The notes under the pieces were generated by a model. The model saw nothing but the letters and a program-made list of their open reading frames with translations, was not told the origin of the DNA and did not search any database. The translations under genes and the position numbers were made by a program. 64,000 nucleotides of DNA from Acidiluteibacter ferrifornacis (GTDB lineage Bacteria > Bacteroidota > Bacteroidia > Flavobacteriales_E > Vicingaceae). Positions 32,963-42,317 of this stretch are shown here, one piece after another (within the stretch, counting starts at the first letter, position 1; each line of letters opens with the position of its first letter). Location of the stretch: assembly GCF_009909615.1 (NCBI RefSeq), contig NZ_WWNE01000005.1, positions 186,334-250,333 on the forward strand, written 5' to 3'.

Positions 32963-35818
32963 ATGAGAACTAGACTGAAATTAATCTTATTACCTACTCT
33001 AATATTCTTTTCAACATGCATTTTTGCTCAAAAATACGAGATGTGGGGGATGACCTCAGAAGGAGGGGAGTTTGGAGCGGGTACCATATACAAAACAGAT
33101 TCTTTTGGAAATAATTTAACCAATGTTCATTCTTTTGAATTTAATAAAGGAGAAGAACCTTATTACTCTAAAATATGTGAAGCGACCAACGGTAAATTCT
33201 ATGGTTTGACTTCAGATGGAGGGCGGAGAGGTGATGGTGTATTGTTTGAATACAATGATTCCACAAATGAGTATAAAGCAATTTATGAATTTACTAGTTA
33301 TTTCTCTGGGAGTTTACCACTCGGTGGAATCATTCAGGCTTCAAATGGAAAGCTTTATGGGATGACATCAGAAGGTAAACTAAACAATTCAGGGGTTCTG
33401 TTCGAATATGATTTAGTTGCAAAATCTTATCAAATACTATTCGAATTTGGAACTGCGAATGGAGGTAGGCCAAATGGTACATTATTAGAGGCTTCAAATG
33501 GAAAGTTATATGGAGTTGTTCCTTTTGGTGGAACATTTGGGGGTGGAATTTTATTTGAGTACAACACTTTAAATAATACTTTCACAACAAAGGTTAATTT
33601 TAATAGGTTAACAATTGGTAGTAATCCACAAGGTAGTTTAATTCAAGCGACTAATGGCAAATTATATGGCGTAACATCTTTTTTAAGTGGATTCTCTAGA
33701 GTAGGAACTCTGTTTGAATACGATATTTTACTGGATACCATTATCAAGAAATCAGAATTCTCGGGACTCAAAGGTTCAAATCCTCTAGAAGGACCTATTG
33801 AAGCATCTAATGGAAAATTCTACGGAATGACCAATACAGGAGGGGTTAATAATTTTGGTGTGATATACGAATACGATTTGGTTACAGATACCTTAATAGT
33901 AAAAACACACTTTGATAGCCTAACAAGTGGTAAGCATCCCACTGGTAGTTTGGTTGAGATTTCAAACGGACTGTTTTATGGTGTAGCGCGGTATGGGGGA
34001 ATTAACAATGATGGAGTATTATTTGAATATAATAATCAGAACGATTCCTTATTGAAAAAGATTGATTTTGAATATACTCAGAATGGATATCAGCCAATGG
34101 GATCATTAACCTTAACTTCTTCAAATAAGTTGTTAGGGACTACTTTTTTAAGCGATACCGGAGCAGGGTTATTATATTCCTATGATTATATAGGGAATCA
34201 ATTGAATAATTTAAAATTCCTAAACCATTCAGCTATTGGAAGACACCCTGAAGGAAGTTTAACCTATGCCAATAATGGAATGTTGTATGGAACTTCTAGA
34301 GAGGGTGGAGCTAACTATTGGGGTTCTTTATTTGAGGTAAATCCCTTAACAGGAGAAGTAAAGACTAAAGTTAATTTTGATTTAGTTAATACAAATGGCT
34401 TTCCTCAAGATAATCTACTTTATACAAAAACTAATAGAATGTTTGGAGTAGCGACATATGGAGGTACTTACCGAAGCTCAATATTATATGAATATGATTT
34501 TTTATTAGATACCATTTCTATTGCACATGAGTTTATTTATGGTACGAGCTCTAAAAGTAGTTTAATTGAACATTCTAATGGGAAAATATATGGCTTATCC
34601 TATCAAGGATCCTTCAGCAATAGTTTAGTAATTTTTGAATTTGACTATAATTCTAAAATATTTCGATCATTGAGTCCAATACCCGGATCTTCTTCTTATG
34701 GAATGATAATCGAAGGACCAAATGGTATATTATACGGTGTAAGTACTTCGGGGGGTGTAAACAATAGTGGATATTTGTTTTCTTATGACATCACTACGAA
34801 TGCATTTAATTCGTTGTATGATTTTAATGGAGTTAGTGGTCAAGCTCCATTCAATGAGTTAACATTAGCAAGTAATGGTAAACTCTACGGAATGACTTTG
34901 TATGGTGGATCAAATGGCGAGGGCGTATTGTTTGAATATGATGTTACAACTTCAACTTACACTAAAAAGTTAGATTTTGTTGATACAATCAGTGGAGGTA
35001 ACCCTGAATGTCAATTAAGGGAACTGAATCACGGCAAACTTTATGGAGTTGTGCCTTATGGTGGTAAAAATTACGGGGGGGTATTGTTTGAGTATTCTTT
35101 TATAACAGACACTTTGATTAATAAATATGAATTTAGTGGAGGATTAAATGGTGCAGAGCCATATGGAAGCTTGATAAAAATACCAACTTGTATTATGCCA
35201 AAAGGAACTAGAACAATTACTGCATGTAAAAGTTATGTTTCACCAAGTGGTAATCATGTTTGGACCAGTTCAGGACTATACTCTGATACGCTTCAAATTT
35301 CAGGCTGTGATAGCGTGATCTCTGTTGATGTAACCATAAAAAAAGTAGATGTTTCTATAACTAATTTAAGTGGAAATACATTAGTAGCAGGAGCACTTAA
35401 TGTTTCATACCAATGGCTCGATTGTATTAATAATTATTCAATTATTACCAATGATACTAATCGAATATTCAGACCAGAAACAAGTGGCATTTATGCTGTT
35501 GAAATTACTTCAAATGGTTGTATAGATACTTCCGCTTGTTATCCAATAACAGTGGTAGGTATTTCTGAAAATCAACTCAGCAATAATTTCGCAGTATTTC
35601 CCAATCCGACCAATAGCAATGTCACACTATCTTTAGGTGGAATGTATGGCGCTTTCACCACTCAAGTATATAACGTACATGGAATGCTGATCAACGAAAG
35701 TACTCACCAATCTGCCAATCAAGTTGAGGTAGAGTTAGGAGAATCGGAAGGTATCTATTTCATTCACTTAATTACGAGCAATGGAGAAAAGGTGGTTCGG
35801 AAGGTAGTGAAGAACTAA
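32963..35818 (+). CDS. GloVer-repeat surface protein with T9SS type A sorting domain (copy 1)
   Basis: 951 residues. A signal peptide covers about 1-23. About a dozen repeats of roughly 55 residues follow, each with a core like ASNGKLYGMTSxGG then GVLFEYD, the GloVer (Gloeobacter/Verrucomicrobia) tandem-repeat family, probably blades of a beta-propeller. The PKGTRTITACKSYVSP linker, an Ig-like segment and a T9SS C-terminal domain starting VFPNPTN complete it. The protein should be exported by type IX secretion and attached to the cell surface or released. Role unknown, perhaps adhesion or binding. Confidence 0.88.
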   Translation: MRTRLKLILLPTLIFFSTCIFAQKYEMWGMTSEGGEFGAGTIYKTDSFGNNLTNVHSFEFNKGEEPYYSKICEATNGKFYGLTSDGGRRGDGVLFEYNDSTNEYKAIYEFTSYFSGSLPLGGIIQASNGKLYGMTSEGKLNNSGVLFEYDLVAKSYQILFEFGTANGGRPNGTLLEASNGKLYGVVPFGGTFGGGILFEYNTLNNTFTTKVNFNRLTIGSNPQGSLIQATNGKLYGVTSFLSGFSRVGTLFEYDILLDTIIKKSEFSGLKGSNPLEGPIEASNGKFYGMTNTGGVNNFGVIYEYDLVTDTLIVKTHFDSLTSGKHPTGSLVEISNGLFYGVARYGGINNDGVLFEYNNQNDSLLKKIDFEYTQNGYQPMGSLTLTSSNKLLGTTFLSDTGAGLLYSYDYIGNQLNNLKFLNHSAIGRHPEGSLTYANNGMLYGTSREGGANYWGSLFEVNPLTGEVKTKVNFDLVNTNGFPQDNLLYTKTNRMFGVATYGGTYRSSILYEYDFLLDTISIAHEFIYGTSSKSSLIEHSNGKIYGLSYQGSFSNSLVIFEFDYNSKIFRSLSPIPGSSSYGMIIEGPNGILYGVSTSGGVNNSGYLFSYDITTNAFNSLYDFNGVSGQAPFNELTLASNGKLYGMTLYGGSNGEGVLFEYDVTTSTYTKKLDFVDTISGGNPECQLRELNHGKLYGVVPYGGKNYGGVLFEYSFITDTLINKYEFSGGLNGAEPYGSLIKIPTCIMPKGTRTITACKSYVSPSGNHVWTSSGLYSDTLQISGCDSVISVDVTIKKVDVSITNLSGNTLVAGALNVSYQWLDCINNYSIITNDTNRIFRPETSGIYAVEITSNGCIDTSACYPITVVGISENQLSNNFAVFPNPTNSNVTLSLGGMYGAFTTQVYNVHGMLINESTHQSANQVEVELGESEGIYFIHLITSNGEKVVRKVVKN

Positions 35819-35843
35819 CATTATAAATCATAGAAATATACTA

Positions 35844-35878
35844 ACGACTCTTCCATTTTGGGAGGGTCGTTTTTTTTT
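35844..35878 (+). terminator. Rho-independent terminator 2
   Basis: Stem ACGACTCTTCC / GGGAGGGTCGT plus T8. The stem and the bases just before it are identical to the copy after the E1 gene. Confidence 0.85.
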
Positions 35879-35996
35879 GCATAGAATTAAAAAAAAAGGG
35901 ACAAATGTTAGATGAATGATGCAACTGTTTAGTTAATTTAAACGTTTATAATTAAATCTATTAATGGAAGATTTCAAACCTAAACTTACCTTTATG

Positions 35997-38669
35997 ATGA
36001 AAAATAGACTAAAGCTACCTGTACTAATTCTCTTGTTACTTCTTTCAATTTTTACTTTCTCACAGAAACATGAAATGTGGGGTGTCACGACTCGTGGTGG
36101 ACTATCAGAAAGAGGAGTGATATTTAAGGTTGATTCTTTGGGGAATAACTTTAATATCGTTTACGACTTCCCCGCCATAAATGCTTCAGAGCCAGGTTAT
36201 GTAAATCTTTGTGAACATCCTAATGGTAAATTGTATGGTACAACAACTTCAACTTTTAGCAGTGCTAATGGAACAATTTTCGAATACGATCCTATTCTAA
36301 ACGAAATTACTGTGAAAATTAATTTCGATACTTTGTATCTAGGTAATCCTTTTGGCGGGTTAACATTAGCGCCAAATGGAAAGTTATATGGGAATACTAG
36401 TTCAGGAGGAATATATAATGGAGGTACTATCTATTCATTCGATCCTGTAACAAATAAATATAGTTTAATTCACCAATTTCAAGATACTGTAACAGGTAAA
36501 AGACCTTTGGGTGATTTGCTTTTAGCAGCAAATGGAAAAATGTATGGACTGACAAGTTTTTATGACGGATTAAAAAATGTAGAAGGAATATATGAATTAG
36601 ATATTATAACAAACACTGTAATTAGTGTTGCTGAATTTCCTAACTCTAGTGTTGGGGAATCCCCATCTGGTAAACTAATACAAGCTTCAAATGGTAAACT
36701 ATATGGGCTAACAAGTGCAGGTGGAGTGAATGGAAAGGGGGTTCTTTATGAGTATGATTTAGTTTTAGATACCTTAATAAATAAATATAGTTTTAATCAA
36801 TCTATAGGAGAGAATCCAGTTGGGTCCCTATTTGAAGCTGCTAACGGTAAGTTATATGGATTAACATATTGGGGTGGACTTAATTATAAAGGAACACTTT
36901 TTGAGTATGATATTTCTATCGATACTGTTATTAAGAAGGTTGATTTTGGTCGTGGATTTAATTTTAATTATTATCCAAGGGGAGTTTTTTTTGAAGATAC
37001 AATTGGAACACTTATGAATCACGACGGACGAAACATTGTAACTTATAATTATTTAACTGACACATTAATTTTACAAGCGGGTTTTATTTCAATAGGCGTT
37101 AGTGCAATTGCAGGAGATTTAATTAAAACATCATCTGGAAAGTACTATGGGTTGGCAGCTTCGATTAATAATGATAATCACGGTGGGGTTTATGAGTACA
37201 AAAAAGCCACAGATAGCTTAGTCATTAAAAATAGGTTTAATTACAACGAGTTGGGAGGATCTCCAGTTGGAAGTTTGTGTCAAGCAGACAATGGAATGCT
37301 TTATGGAGCTACAGTTATTGGCGGCGAATTCAATGCAGGAGTTATTTACGAGATTAATCCAAATAATAATTTTATCAGAAAGGTAGTTGATTTAAGTTTT
37401 GGAGTACAGTATCAATTGATCCAAGCCTCCAATAAAAAATTATACGGCGTAAGTGGGAATAGTATTTTTGAATTAGATTTGAGTACTGATAGCTTAACAA
37501 TAGTACATACTTTTAATACCTCAGGGATAAATTCTCCAATTGGTAGATTGTTGGAAGCAAGTAACGGAAAACTTTATGGGATTGGTCAAAAATATCTTTC
37601 TGGAGGACTAGGAGGTATTTTTGAATATGACATTCAGACTAATACTTTGGTAGAAAAACATTTATTCCTGAGCTCTTTCCCAGAAAGATACTCTGGAGGT
37701 TTAATAGAATCAAATAATAAACTGTATGGGGTGAATGCTTCAGGTGGATTTCACGGTAATGGTTCTATTTATGAGTTTGATTTATTGACAAATACTTTTT
37801 CAACTAAGTATAATTTTGTTGATACCATAGTAAACCCAAATGGAGAACTTTTGGAAACTTCCAATGGCGTCTTTGTGGGAACAACAAAGCGTGGAGGGGC
37901 AAACAGTGTTTTTGGTGTTAATGGTTCCGGAATTCTATATGAGTATGATAACAACAATAATAAATTTACAATTAAGAGTTTATTCATTAAGGATAGCACT
38001 GGATATTATGCCAATGAGGGTCTAATTAAAGGAGGAAATGGCAACTATTATGGGGTAACTAAATATGGCGGAAACAATAATAATGGAGTAATATTTGAAT
38101 ACAATCCTTCTACTAATATCAATTTACCTAAACATTCATTATCAATGTCAAGTACGGGAGGTATCCCATTTAGTTCTTTGACTAAGGTTTTAATTTGTCC
38201 TTCAGCGACAGTTACTTCTCTAGGAAGTAGTCTAAAAGCAGATGTCTCCAATGCCACCTACCAATGGTTAGATTGCAACAACAACTATGCAATCATCCCG
38301 AATGAAACAGGGCAATTGTTTACAGCAACAGCAATAGGAAACTATGCTGTTGAAATTACTTCAAATGGTTGTGTGGATACTTCCACCTGCTATCCAATTA
38401 CAGTAGTCGGCATTTCTGAAAACCAACTCAGCAATAATCTCGCAGTATTTCCGAATCCAACCAATAGTATTGTCACATTATCTTTAGGTGGGCTATATGG
38501 TGCTTTTACTACTCAAGTGTATAACGTACATGGAATGCTGATCAACGAAAGTACTCACCAATCTGCTACCCAAGTTGAGGTAGAGTTAGGAGAATCGGAA
38601 GGTATCTATTTCATTCATTTAATTACGAGCAATGGAGAAAAGGTGGTTAGAAAGGTAGTGAAGAACTAA
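35997..38669 (+). CDS. GloVer-repeat surface protein with T9SS type A sorting domain (copy 2)
   Basis: About 890 residues when started at MKNRLKLPV (35997); ATGs at 35994 and 35964 are possible, but the last would put charged residues before the signal peptide. The design is the same as copy 1: signal peptide, repeated ASNGKLYGLTSxGG blades, a short linker, an Ig-like stretch and a T9SS domain. The repeat part is well diverged from copy 1, but the last roughly 100 codons are almost identical, so that part has been homogenised. Expected at the cell surface. Confidence 0.87.
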   Translation: MKNRLKLPVLILLLLLSIFTFSQKHEMWGVTTRGGLSERGVIFKVDSLGNNFNIVYDFPAINASEPGYVNLCEHPNGKLYGTTTSTFSSANGTIFEYDPILNEITVKINFDTLYLGNPFGGLTLAPNGKLYGNTSSGGIYNGGTIYSFDPVTNKYSLIHQFQDTVTGKRPLGDLLLAANGKMYGLTSFYDGLKNVEGIYELDIITNTVISVAEFPNSSVGESPSGKLIQASNGKLYGLTSAGGVNGKGVLYEYDLVLDTLINKYSFNQSIGENPVGSLFEAANGKLYGLTYWGGLNYKGTLFEYDISIDTVIKKVDFGRGFNFNYYPRGVFFEDTIGTLMNHDGRNIVTYNYLTDTLILQAGFISIGVSAIAGDLIKTSSGKYYGLAASINNDNHGGVYEYKKATDSLVIKNRFNYNELGGSPVGSLCQADNGMLYGATVIGGEFNAGVIYEINPNNNFIRKVVDLSFGVQYQLIQASNKKLYGVSGNSIFELDLSTDSLTIVHTFNTSGINSPIGRLLEASNGKLYGIGQKYLSGGLGGIFEYDIQTNTLVEKHLFLSSFPERYSGGLIESNNKLYGVNASGGFHGNGSIYEFDLLTNTFSTKYNFVDTIVNPNGELLETSNGVFVGTTKRGGANSVFGVNGSGILYEYDNNNNKFTIKSLFIKDSTGYYANEGLIKGGNGNYYGVTKYGGNNNNGVIFEYNPSTNINLPKHSLSMSSTGGIPFSSLTKVLICPSATVTSLGSSLKADVSNATYQWLDCNNNYAIIPNETGQLFTATAIGNYAVEITSNGCVDTSTCYPITVVGISENQLSNNLAVFPNPTNSIVTLSLGGLYGAFTTQVYNVHGMLINESTHQSATQVEVELGESEGIYFIHLITSNGEKVVRKVVKN

Positions 38670-38694
38670 CATTATAAATCATAGAAATATACTA

Positions 38695-38726
38695 ACGACT
38701 CTTCCATTTTGGGAGGGTCTTTATTT
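38695..38726 (+). terminator. Terminator 3 (stem base degraded)
   Basis: It has the same hairpin as terminators 1 and 2, but the 3' arm ends GGGTCT and is followed by TTATTTT, so the lower stem is lost. Confidence 0.65.
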
Positions 38727-38855
38727 TGTGTTCTTCTGGGTAACAAAAAAATGAATAAAACAATTCTGAAAAATTCGATTGCATTTCACCTTTCAAAGAG
38801 AATGTTGTTTGATTTCAAGAAGGTTAGGTTATTTTAAAATTATAATAAAAAGCCT

Positions 38856-38863
38856 TACATTTG
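38856..38863 (+). promoter_or_regulatory. Minus-7 element TACATTTG of rpsA
   Basis: It matches TAnnTTTG, about 97 bp before the rpsA ATG, leaving a leader of about 90 nt. Confidence 0.5.
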
Positions 38864-38883
38864 CAGTCCAAAAAATCGACGTA

Positions 38884-38941
38884 TTGGTATAGTCGGTTAA
38901 CTATTAATTTCTTTCGTTTAAATACCAACAAGTAAACGAAA
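38884..38941 (+). promoter_or_regulatory. Pseudoknot-like leader of rpsA
   Basis: TTGGTAT (38884-38890) pairs with ATACCAA (38922-38928), and TTTCGTTTA (38912-38920) pairs with TAAACGAAA (38933-38941). The interleaved order makes an H-type pseudoknot of 7 + 9 perfect pairs. It lies 18 nt before the S1 start codon and is a plausible autoregulatory site. Confidence 0.6.
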
Positions 38942-38959
38942 TACAAGTAATTATTCAGA

Positions 38960-40927
38960 ATGTCTGAAAACAAAGAAAAGGATACGAACCCTGCAGAGGA
39001 GATCGTGAACAAAGCAAAAGAAGTAGCAACTAATGCTGTAGAAGCAGTTAAAGACGCAGCAGAGGCTGTAGTTGAAGCAGTTGAAGATGCAACTTCAGAA
39101 GAATCAAATGAGCCAAAAGCAGATAACAGCATTAATGCTTCTGTAGCGGCTGACTCTAAAGATTTTGATTGGGATTCTATCGGTAAATACGATGAATTGT
39201 ATTCAAAAGCTGAAAGAGAAAAAATGGAAGAAGTATATGGAGATACTTTAACTTCTATTAATGAGCAAGAAGTGTTAGATGGAATCATTGTTTCTAAAAA
39301 CACAAGAGAAGCTGTTGTAAACATCGGTTACAAGTCTGATGGTGTTATCCCAATGTCTGAATTGAGATATAAAGACGAAGTAAAAGTTGGAGATTCAGTT
39401 GAAGTATTTATTGAAAGCCAAGAAGATAAAAATGGTCAATTATTATTGTCTCACAAGAAAGCAAGAGCGCTTAGAGCATGGGATAGAGTAAATGATGCGT
39501 TGGAGTCTCAAGAAGTAATCAAAGGTTATGTGAAATGCAGAACTAAAGGTGGATTGATCGTTGATGTATTTGGTATTGAAGCATTCTTACCAGGTTCTCA
39601 AATTGATGTGAAGCCTATCCGTGATTACGATATGTACGTAGATAAAACGATGGAATTTAAAGTTGTGAAAATCAACAAAGAATTCAAAAACGTTGTAGTA
39701 TCTCACAAAGCACTAATTGAGGCTGAGCTTGAAGTTCAGAAGAAAGAGATTATTGCTCAATTAGAAAAAGGACAAGTATTAGAAGGTACTGTTAAGAACA
39801 TTACTTCTTATGGAGTATTTATTGATCTTGGTGGTGTTGATGGTTTAGTTCACATTACCGATCTTTCTTGGGGACGTGTTAATCACCCAGAAGAAATCGT
39901 TGAATTAGATCAAAAGGTTAATGTTGTTATCCTTGATTTTGATGATGACAAGAAGAGAATTGCTTTAGGTATGAAGCAATTAGAGAAGCATCCGTGGGAT
40001 GAGTTAGACGAGAAATTAACTGTAGGCGACAAAGTAAAAGGTAAAGTTGTTGTAGTTGCTGATTATGGTGCTTTCGTTGAAATTCAGCCTGGTGTTGAAG
40101 GTTTGATCCACGTATCTGAAATTACTTGGTCTAACCACTTGAAGCCTGCTCAAGAATTCTTTACTGTAGGTGATGAGGTTGAAGCTCAAATTTTAACCTT
40201 AGATAGAGAAGAAAGAAAGATGAGTTTAGGTGTTAAACAATTGACTCCTGATCCATGGGAAGGTATTGTTGAGAAATTTATCGTTGGTGATAAGCACAAA
40301 GGTAAAGTAACTAACATTTCTGACTTTGGAGTATTCGTTGAATTAGAAGAAGGTGTTGACGGTTTGGTTCACATTTCAGATCTTTCTTGGTCTAAGAAAA
40401 TCAACCATCCTAAAGAAGTTACCGCTGTTGGTGATGAATTAGAGGTAGTTATCTTAGAAGTTGATAGAGAAAATAGAAGATTAAGCCTAGGTCATAAACA
40501 ATTGGAAGAGAATCCATGGGAGACATTTGAAACCATTTTTGAAGTGGGTTCAATCCACCAAGGAACTATTACAGAAATCAATGCAAAAGGTGCAACAGTT
40601 GTTTTACCTTATGGAGTTGAAGCTTTAGCTACGAAGAAAAATATCGTAAAAGAAGATAATACTACTGCTGCTGTTGATGAAGTACTAGACTTTAAAATTG
40701 TAGACTTTAATAAAAATGCACGTAAAATTGCAGTGAGTCATACTCAAATTTTCAAGGATGCTGAGTTTGAAGAAGTAAAAGAGAAGAGAGCTTCTGCTAA
40801 AGCGGAGCATGCTCAAACTGCGAAGAAGATTAAGACGATGCAAGATTCACAAGAGAAAACAACTCTTGGTGATTTAGATGCTTTGTCTAAATTGAAATCA
40901 GAGATGGAAAAAGGAGAGAAGAAGTAA
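38960..40927 (+). CDS. rpsA: 30S ribosomal protein S1
   Basis: 655 residues. An Ala/Glu/Val-rich helical N-terminal extension (about 5-60) is followed by six S1 RNA-binding domains, the clearest starting near GQVLEGTVKNI, GDKVKGKVVV and GDKHKGKVTN with SYGVFIDLGG-type strands and KQLEKHPW-type linkers. S1 holds mRNA on the small subunit, which matters in a phylum with weak Shine-Dalgarno use. The extension is longer than in E. coli S1 (557 residues). It has a TAnnTTTG promoter, a structured leader and a strong terminator downstream, so it is monocistronic. Confidence 0.95.
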   Translation: MSENKEKDTNPAEEIVNKAKEVATNAVEAVKDAAEAVVEAVEDATSEESNEPKADNSINASVAADSKDFDWDSIGKYDELYSKAEREKMEEVYGDTLTSINEQEVLDGIIVSKNTREAVVNIGYKSDGVIPMSELRYKDEVKVGDSVEVFIESQEDKNGQLLLSHKKARALRAWDRVNDALESQEVIKGYVKCRTKGGLIVDVFGIEAFLPGSQIDVKPIRDYDMYVDKTMEFKVVKINKEFKNVVVSHKALIEAELEVQKKEIIAQLEKGQVLEGTVKNITSYGVFIDLGGVDGLVHITDLSWGRVNHPEEIVELDQKVNVVILDFDDDKKRIALGMKQLEKHPWDELDEKLTVGDKVKGKVVVVADYGAFVEIQPGVEGLIHVSEITWSNHLKPAQEFFTVGDEVEAQILTLDREERKMSLGVKQLTPDPWEGIVEKFIVGDKHKGKVTNISDFGVFVELEEGVDGLVHISDLSWSKKINHPKEVTAVGDELEVVILEVDRENRRLSLGHKQLEENPWETFETIFEVGSIHQGTITEINAKGATVVLPYGVEALATKKNIVKEDNTTAAVDEVLDFKIVDFNKNARKIAVSHTQIFKDAEFEEVKEKRASAKAEHAQTAKKIKTMQDSQEKTTLGDLDALSKLKSEMEKGEKK

Positions 40928-40953
40928 TTTTCTTTTCGAAACCATAATAATTG

Positions 40954-40988
40954 ATCCCTTCCTGATAAAATCAGGAAGGGATTTTTTT
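40954..40988 (+). terminator. Rho-independent terminator of rpsA
   Basis: A perfect 12-bp stem ATCCCTTCCTGA / TCAGGAAGGGAT is followed by T7. Confidence 0.92.
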
Positions 40989-41019
40989 ATATTTCAATTT
41001 TAATACATATTGAGTAAGT

Positions 41020-41805
41020 ATGGAAATAATTACCGACCAGTTTTCTGAGGCAGCATTAAATACCTGCAAAACTTGTAAAACCGAATTACTCGGCCCGTAT
41101 TGTTATCATTGTGGACAACGAAAAATAGCTAAGCGGTTTCAACTAAAAGATTCTATCAAATGGGTTTTTCATCAACTCTTTAATATGGATCATGGTCTGT
41201 TTTTTACAACTTTTCGGTTGTTTAAAAATCCACAAAAAGTTCTTTTAGACAACATTACTGGTGCGACAGTTAAGTATTTACATCCCTTTCGATTTATTTT
41301 TATTTGGGCTACCATTAGTGTTCTAATATCCTTGCTATTTGGATTGAATGAAAAAGCTCAAGAGTTAGGTATGCCCCAATCTGGAATAAAGGCGCAAGAA
41401 GTTGGAAAAGATGTTCAAGAGTTTATCAATAAATACCTTACACTGATAACAATAGGCACAGTACCCTTTTTTGCTTTTTACAGCAAACTCTTTTTTAGAA
41501 AGTTCAAATTGAATTATGCTGAACACCTAATTATTAATTCATATAGTTACGGGGTTACAATTGCCGTTGGTACATTGTTTTATTTCTTATGGCTTATTCC
41601 TGGATTCTTTTTGTGGTCTACCGCAATTTCTGCACTTATTACTGTGATAATTTTTTCTTGGATTTATAATCGGTTTTTTCAGGTGAATTTTTTGATAAGC
41701 CTAATCAAATCATTTTTAATCTATATCATTTCATACTTTACCATAATCCTGATAGGAGGGGTTATTGCTGGTTCAATGGCTATAATCAATAAGATTTCGT
41801 TTTAA
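41020..41805 (+). CDS. DUF3667 family membrane protein
   Basis: 261 residues. An N-terminal zinc-ribbon-like CKTC / CYHCG pair (about 17-33) is followed by four or five membrane helices starting near 90. FRFIFIWATISV and FRKFKLNYAEHLIINSYSYG are DUF3667 hallmarks. Such proteins are common in Bacteroidota, function unknown. Convergent with the glyoxalase-like gene 14 bp away. Confidence 0.88.
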   Translation: MEIITDQFSEAALNTCKTCKTELLGPYCYHCGQRKIAKRFQLKDSIKWVFHQLFNMDHGLFFTTFRLFKNPQKVLLDNITGATVKYLHPFRFIFIWATISVLISLLFGLNEKAQELGMPQSGIKAQEVGKDVQEFINKYLTLITIGTVPFFAFYSKLFFRKFKLNYAEHLIINSYSYGVTIAVGTLFYFLWLIPGFFLWSTAISALITVIIFSWIYNRFFQVNFLISLIKSFLIYIISYFTIILIGGVIAGSMAIINKISF

Positions 41806-41819
41806 AATCTCATTAAGAA

Positions 41820-42233
41820 TTACCTTAAAAATACTTCAGCTTCATTAGTAAATGCTTTAAGTTCTATAGGGTTTCCACTAGGGTCTAAAAAAAACATGGT
41901 GCGCTGTTCTCCTGTTTTTCCTTCATATCGAAGTGTTGGCTTGATAATAAACTTGGTCTGTATGCTCTCTAGCTTACTTTGGATACCTTCAAACTCTTTA
42001 ACGGTAATCAGACAGCCAAAATGGGGGATGGGTACTTTGATTCCATCTACGTTACCACAATAATCTAATGCTGGAATGTCTTTACTTACGTGAGCAGATA
42101 ATTGATTGCCAAAGAAATTAAAATCGATCCAATCTTCAGTGGAGCGACCTTCAATACAATTTAATAATGCGATATAAAATTGGCGTGTACTTGCTATATC
42201 TTTCACCTTAAAGGCGTAATGGAATGTTTTCAT
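41820..42233 (-). CDS. VOC (glyoxalase/bleomycin-resistance) family protein
   Basis: 137 residues with two beta-alpha-beta-beta-beta units. FHYAFKVKDIASTRQFY is the first strand-helix, and FFLDPSGNPIELKAF is the metal-binding end with Glu. Substrates of the family range from methylglyoxal to catechols; here unknown. Single gene, directly before a terminator that belongs to the peptidase gene upstream. Confidence 0.85.
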   Translation of the reverse strand: MKTFHYAFKVKDIASTRQFYIALLNCIEGRSTEDWIDFNFFGNQLSAHVSKDIPALDYCGNVDGIKVPIPHFGCLITVKEFEGIQSKLESIQTKFIIKPTLRYEGKTGEQRTMFFLDPSGNPIELKAFTNEAEVFLR

Positions 42234-42259
42234 GATGGTGTTTTAAATCTAAAAAGTAC

Positions 42260-42294
42260 AAAAAAAACTCCCTACCTCATGGAGGTAAGGAGTT
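42260..42294 (-). terminator. Rho-independent terminator of prolyl-oligopeptidase gene
   Basis: The arms AACTCCCTACCTC (42266-42278) and GAGGTAAGGAGTT (42282-42294) pair with one mismatch. On the minus strand a T-run (42260-42267) follows. Confidence 0.85.
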
Positions 42295-42317
42295 AATAAA
42301 CTATAAAGAAATGGTTG

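Noticed and set aside
32963-38669. Repeats of GloVer proteins as possible CRISPR or tandem DNA repeats
   Set aside because: They are degenerate protein-level repeats of about 55 codons with no conserved DNA spacers.
38824-39324. 166-codon open frame on the minus strand inside rpsA
   Set aside because: It is the antisense of the Ala/Glu-rich S1 head, giving Ser/Ala-rich nonsense. No promoter, and the S1 frame is certain.
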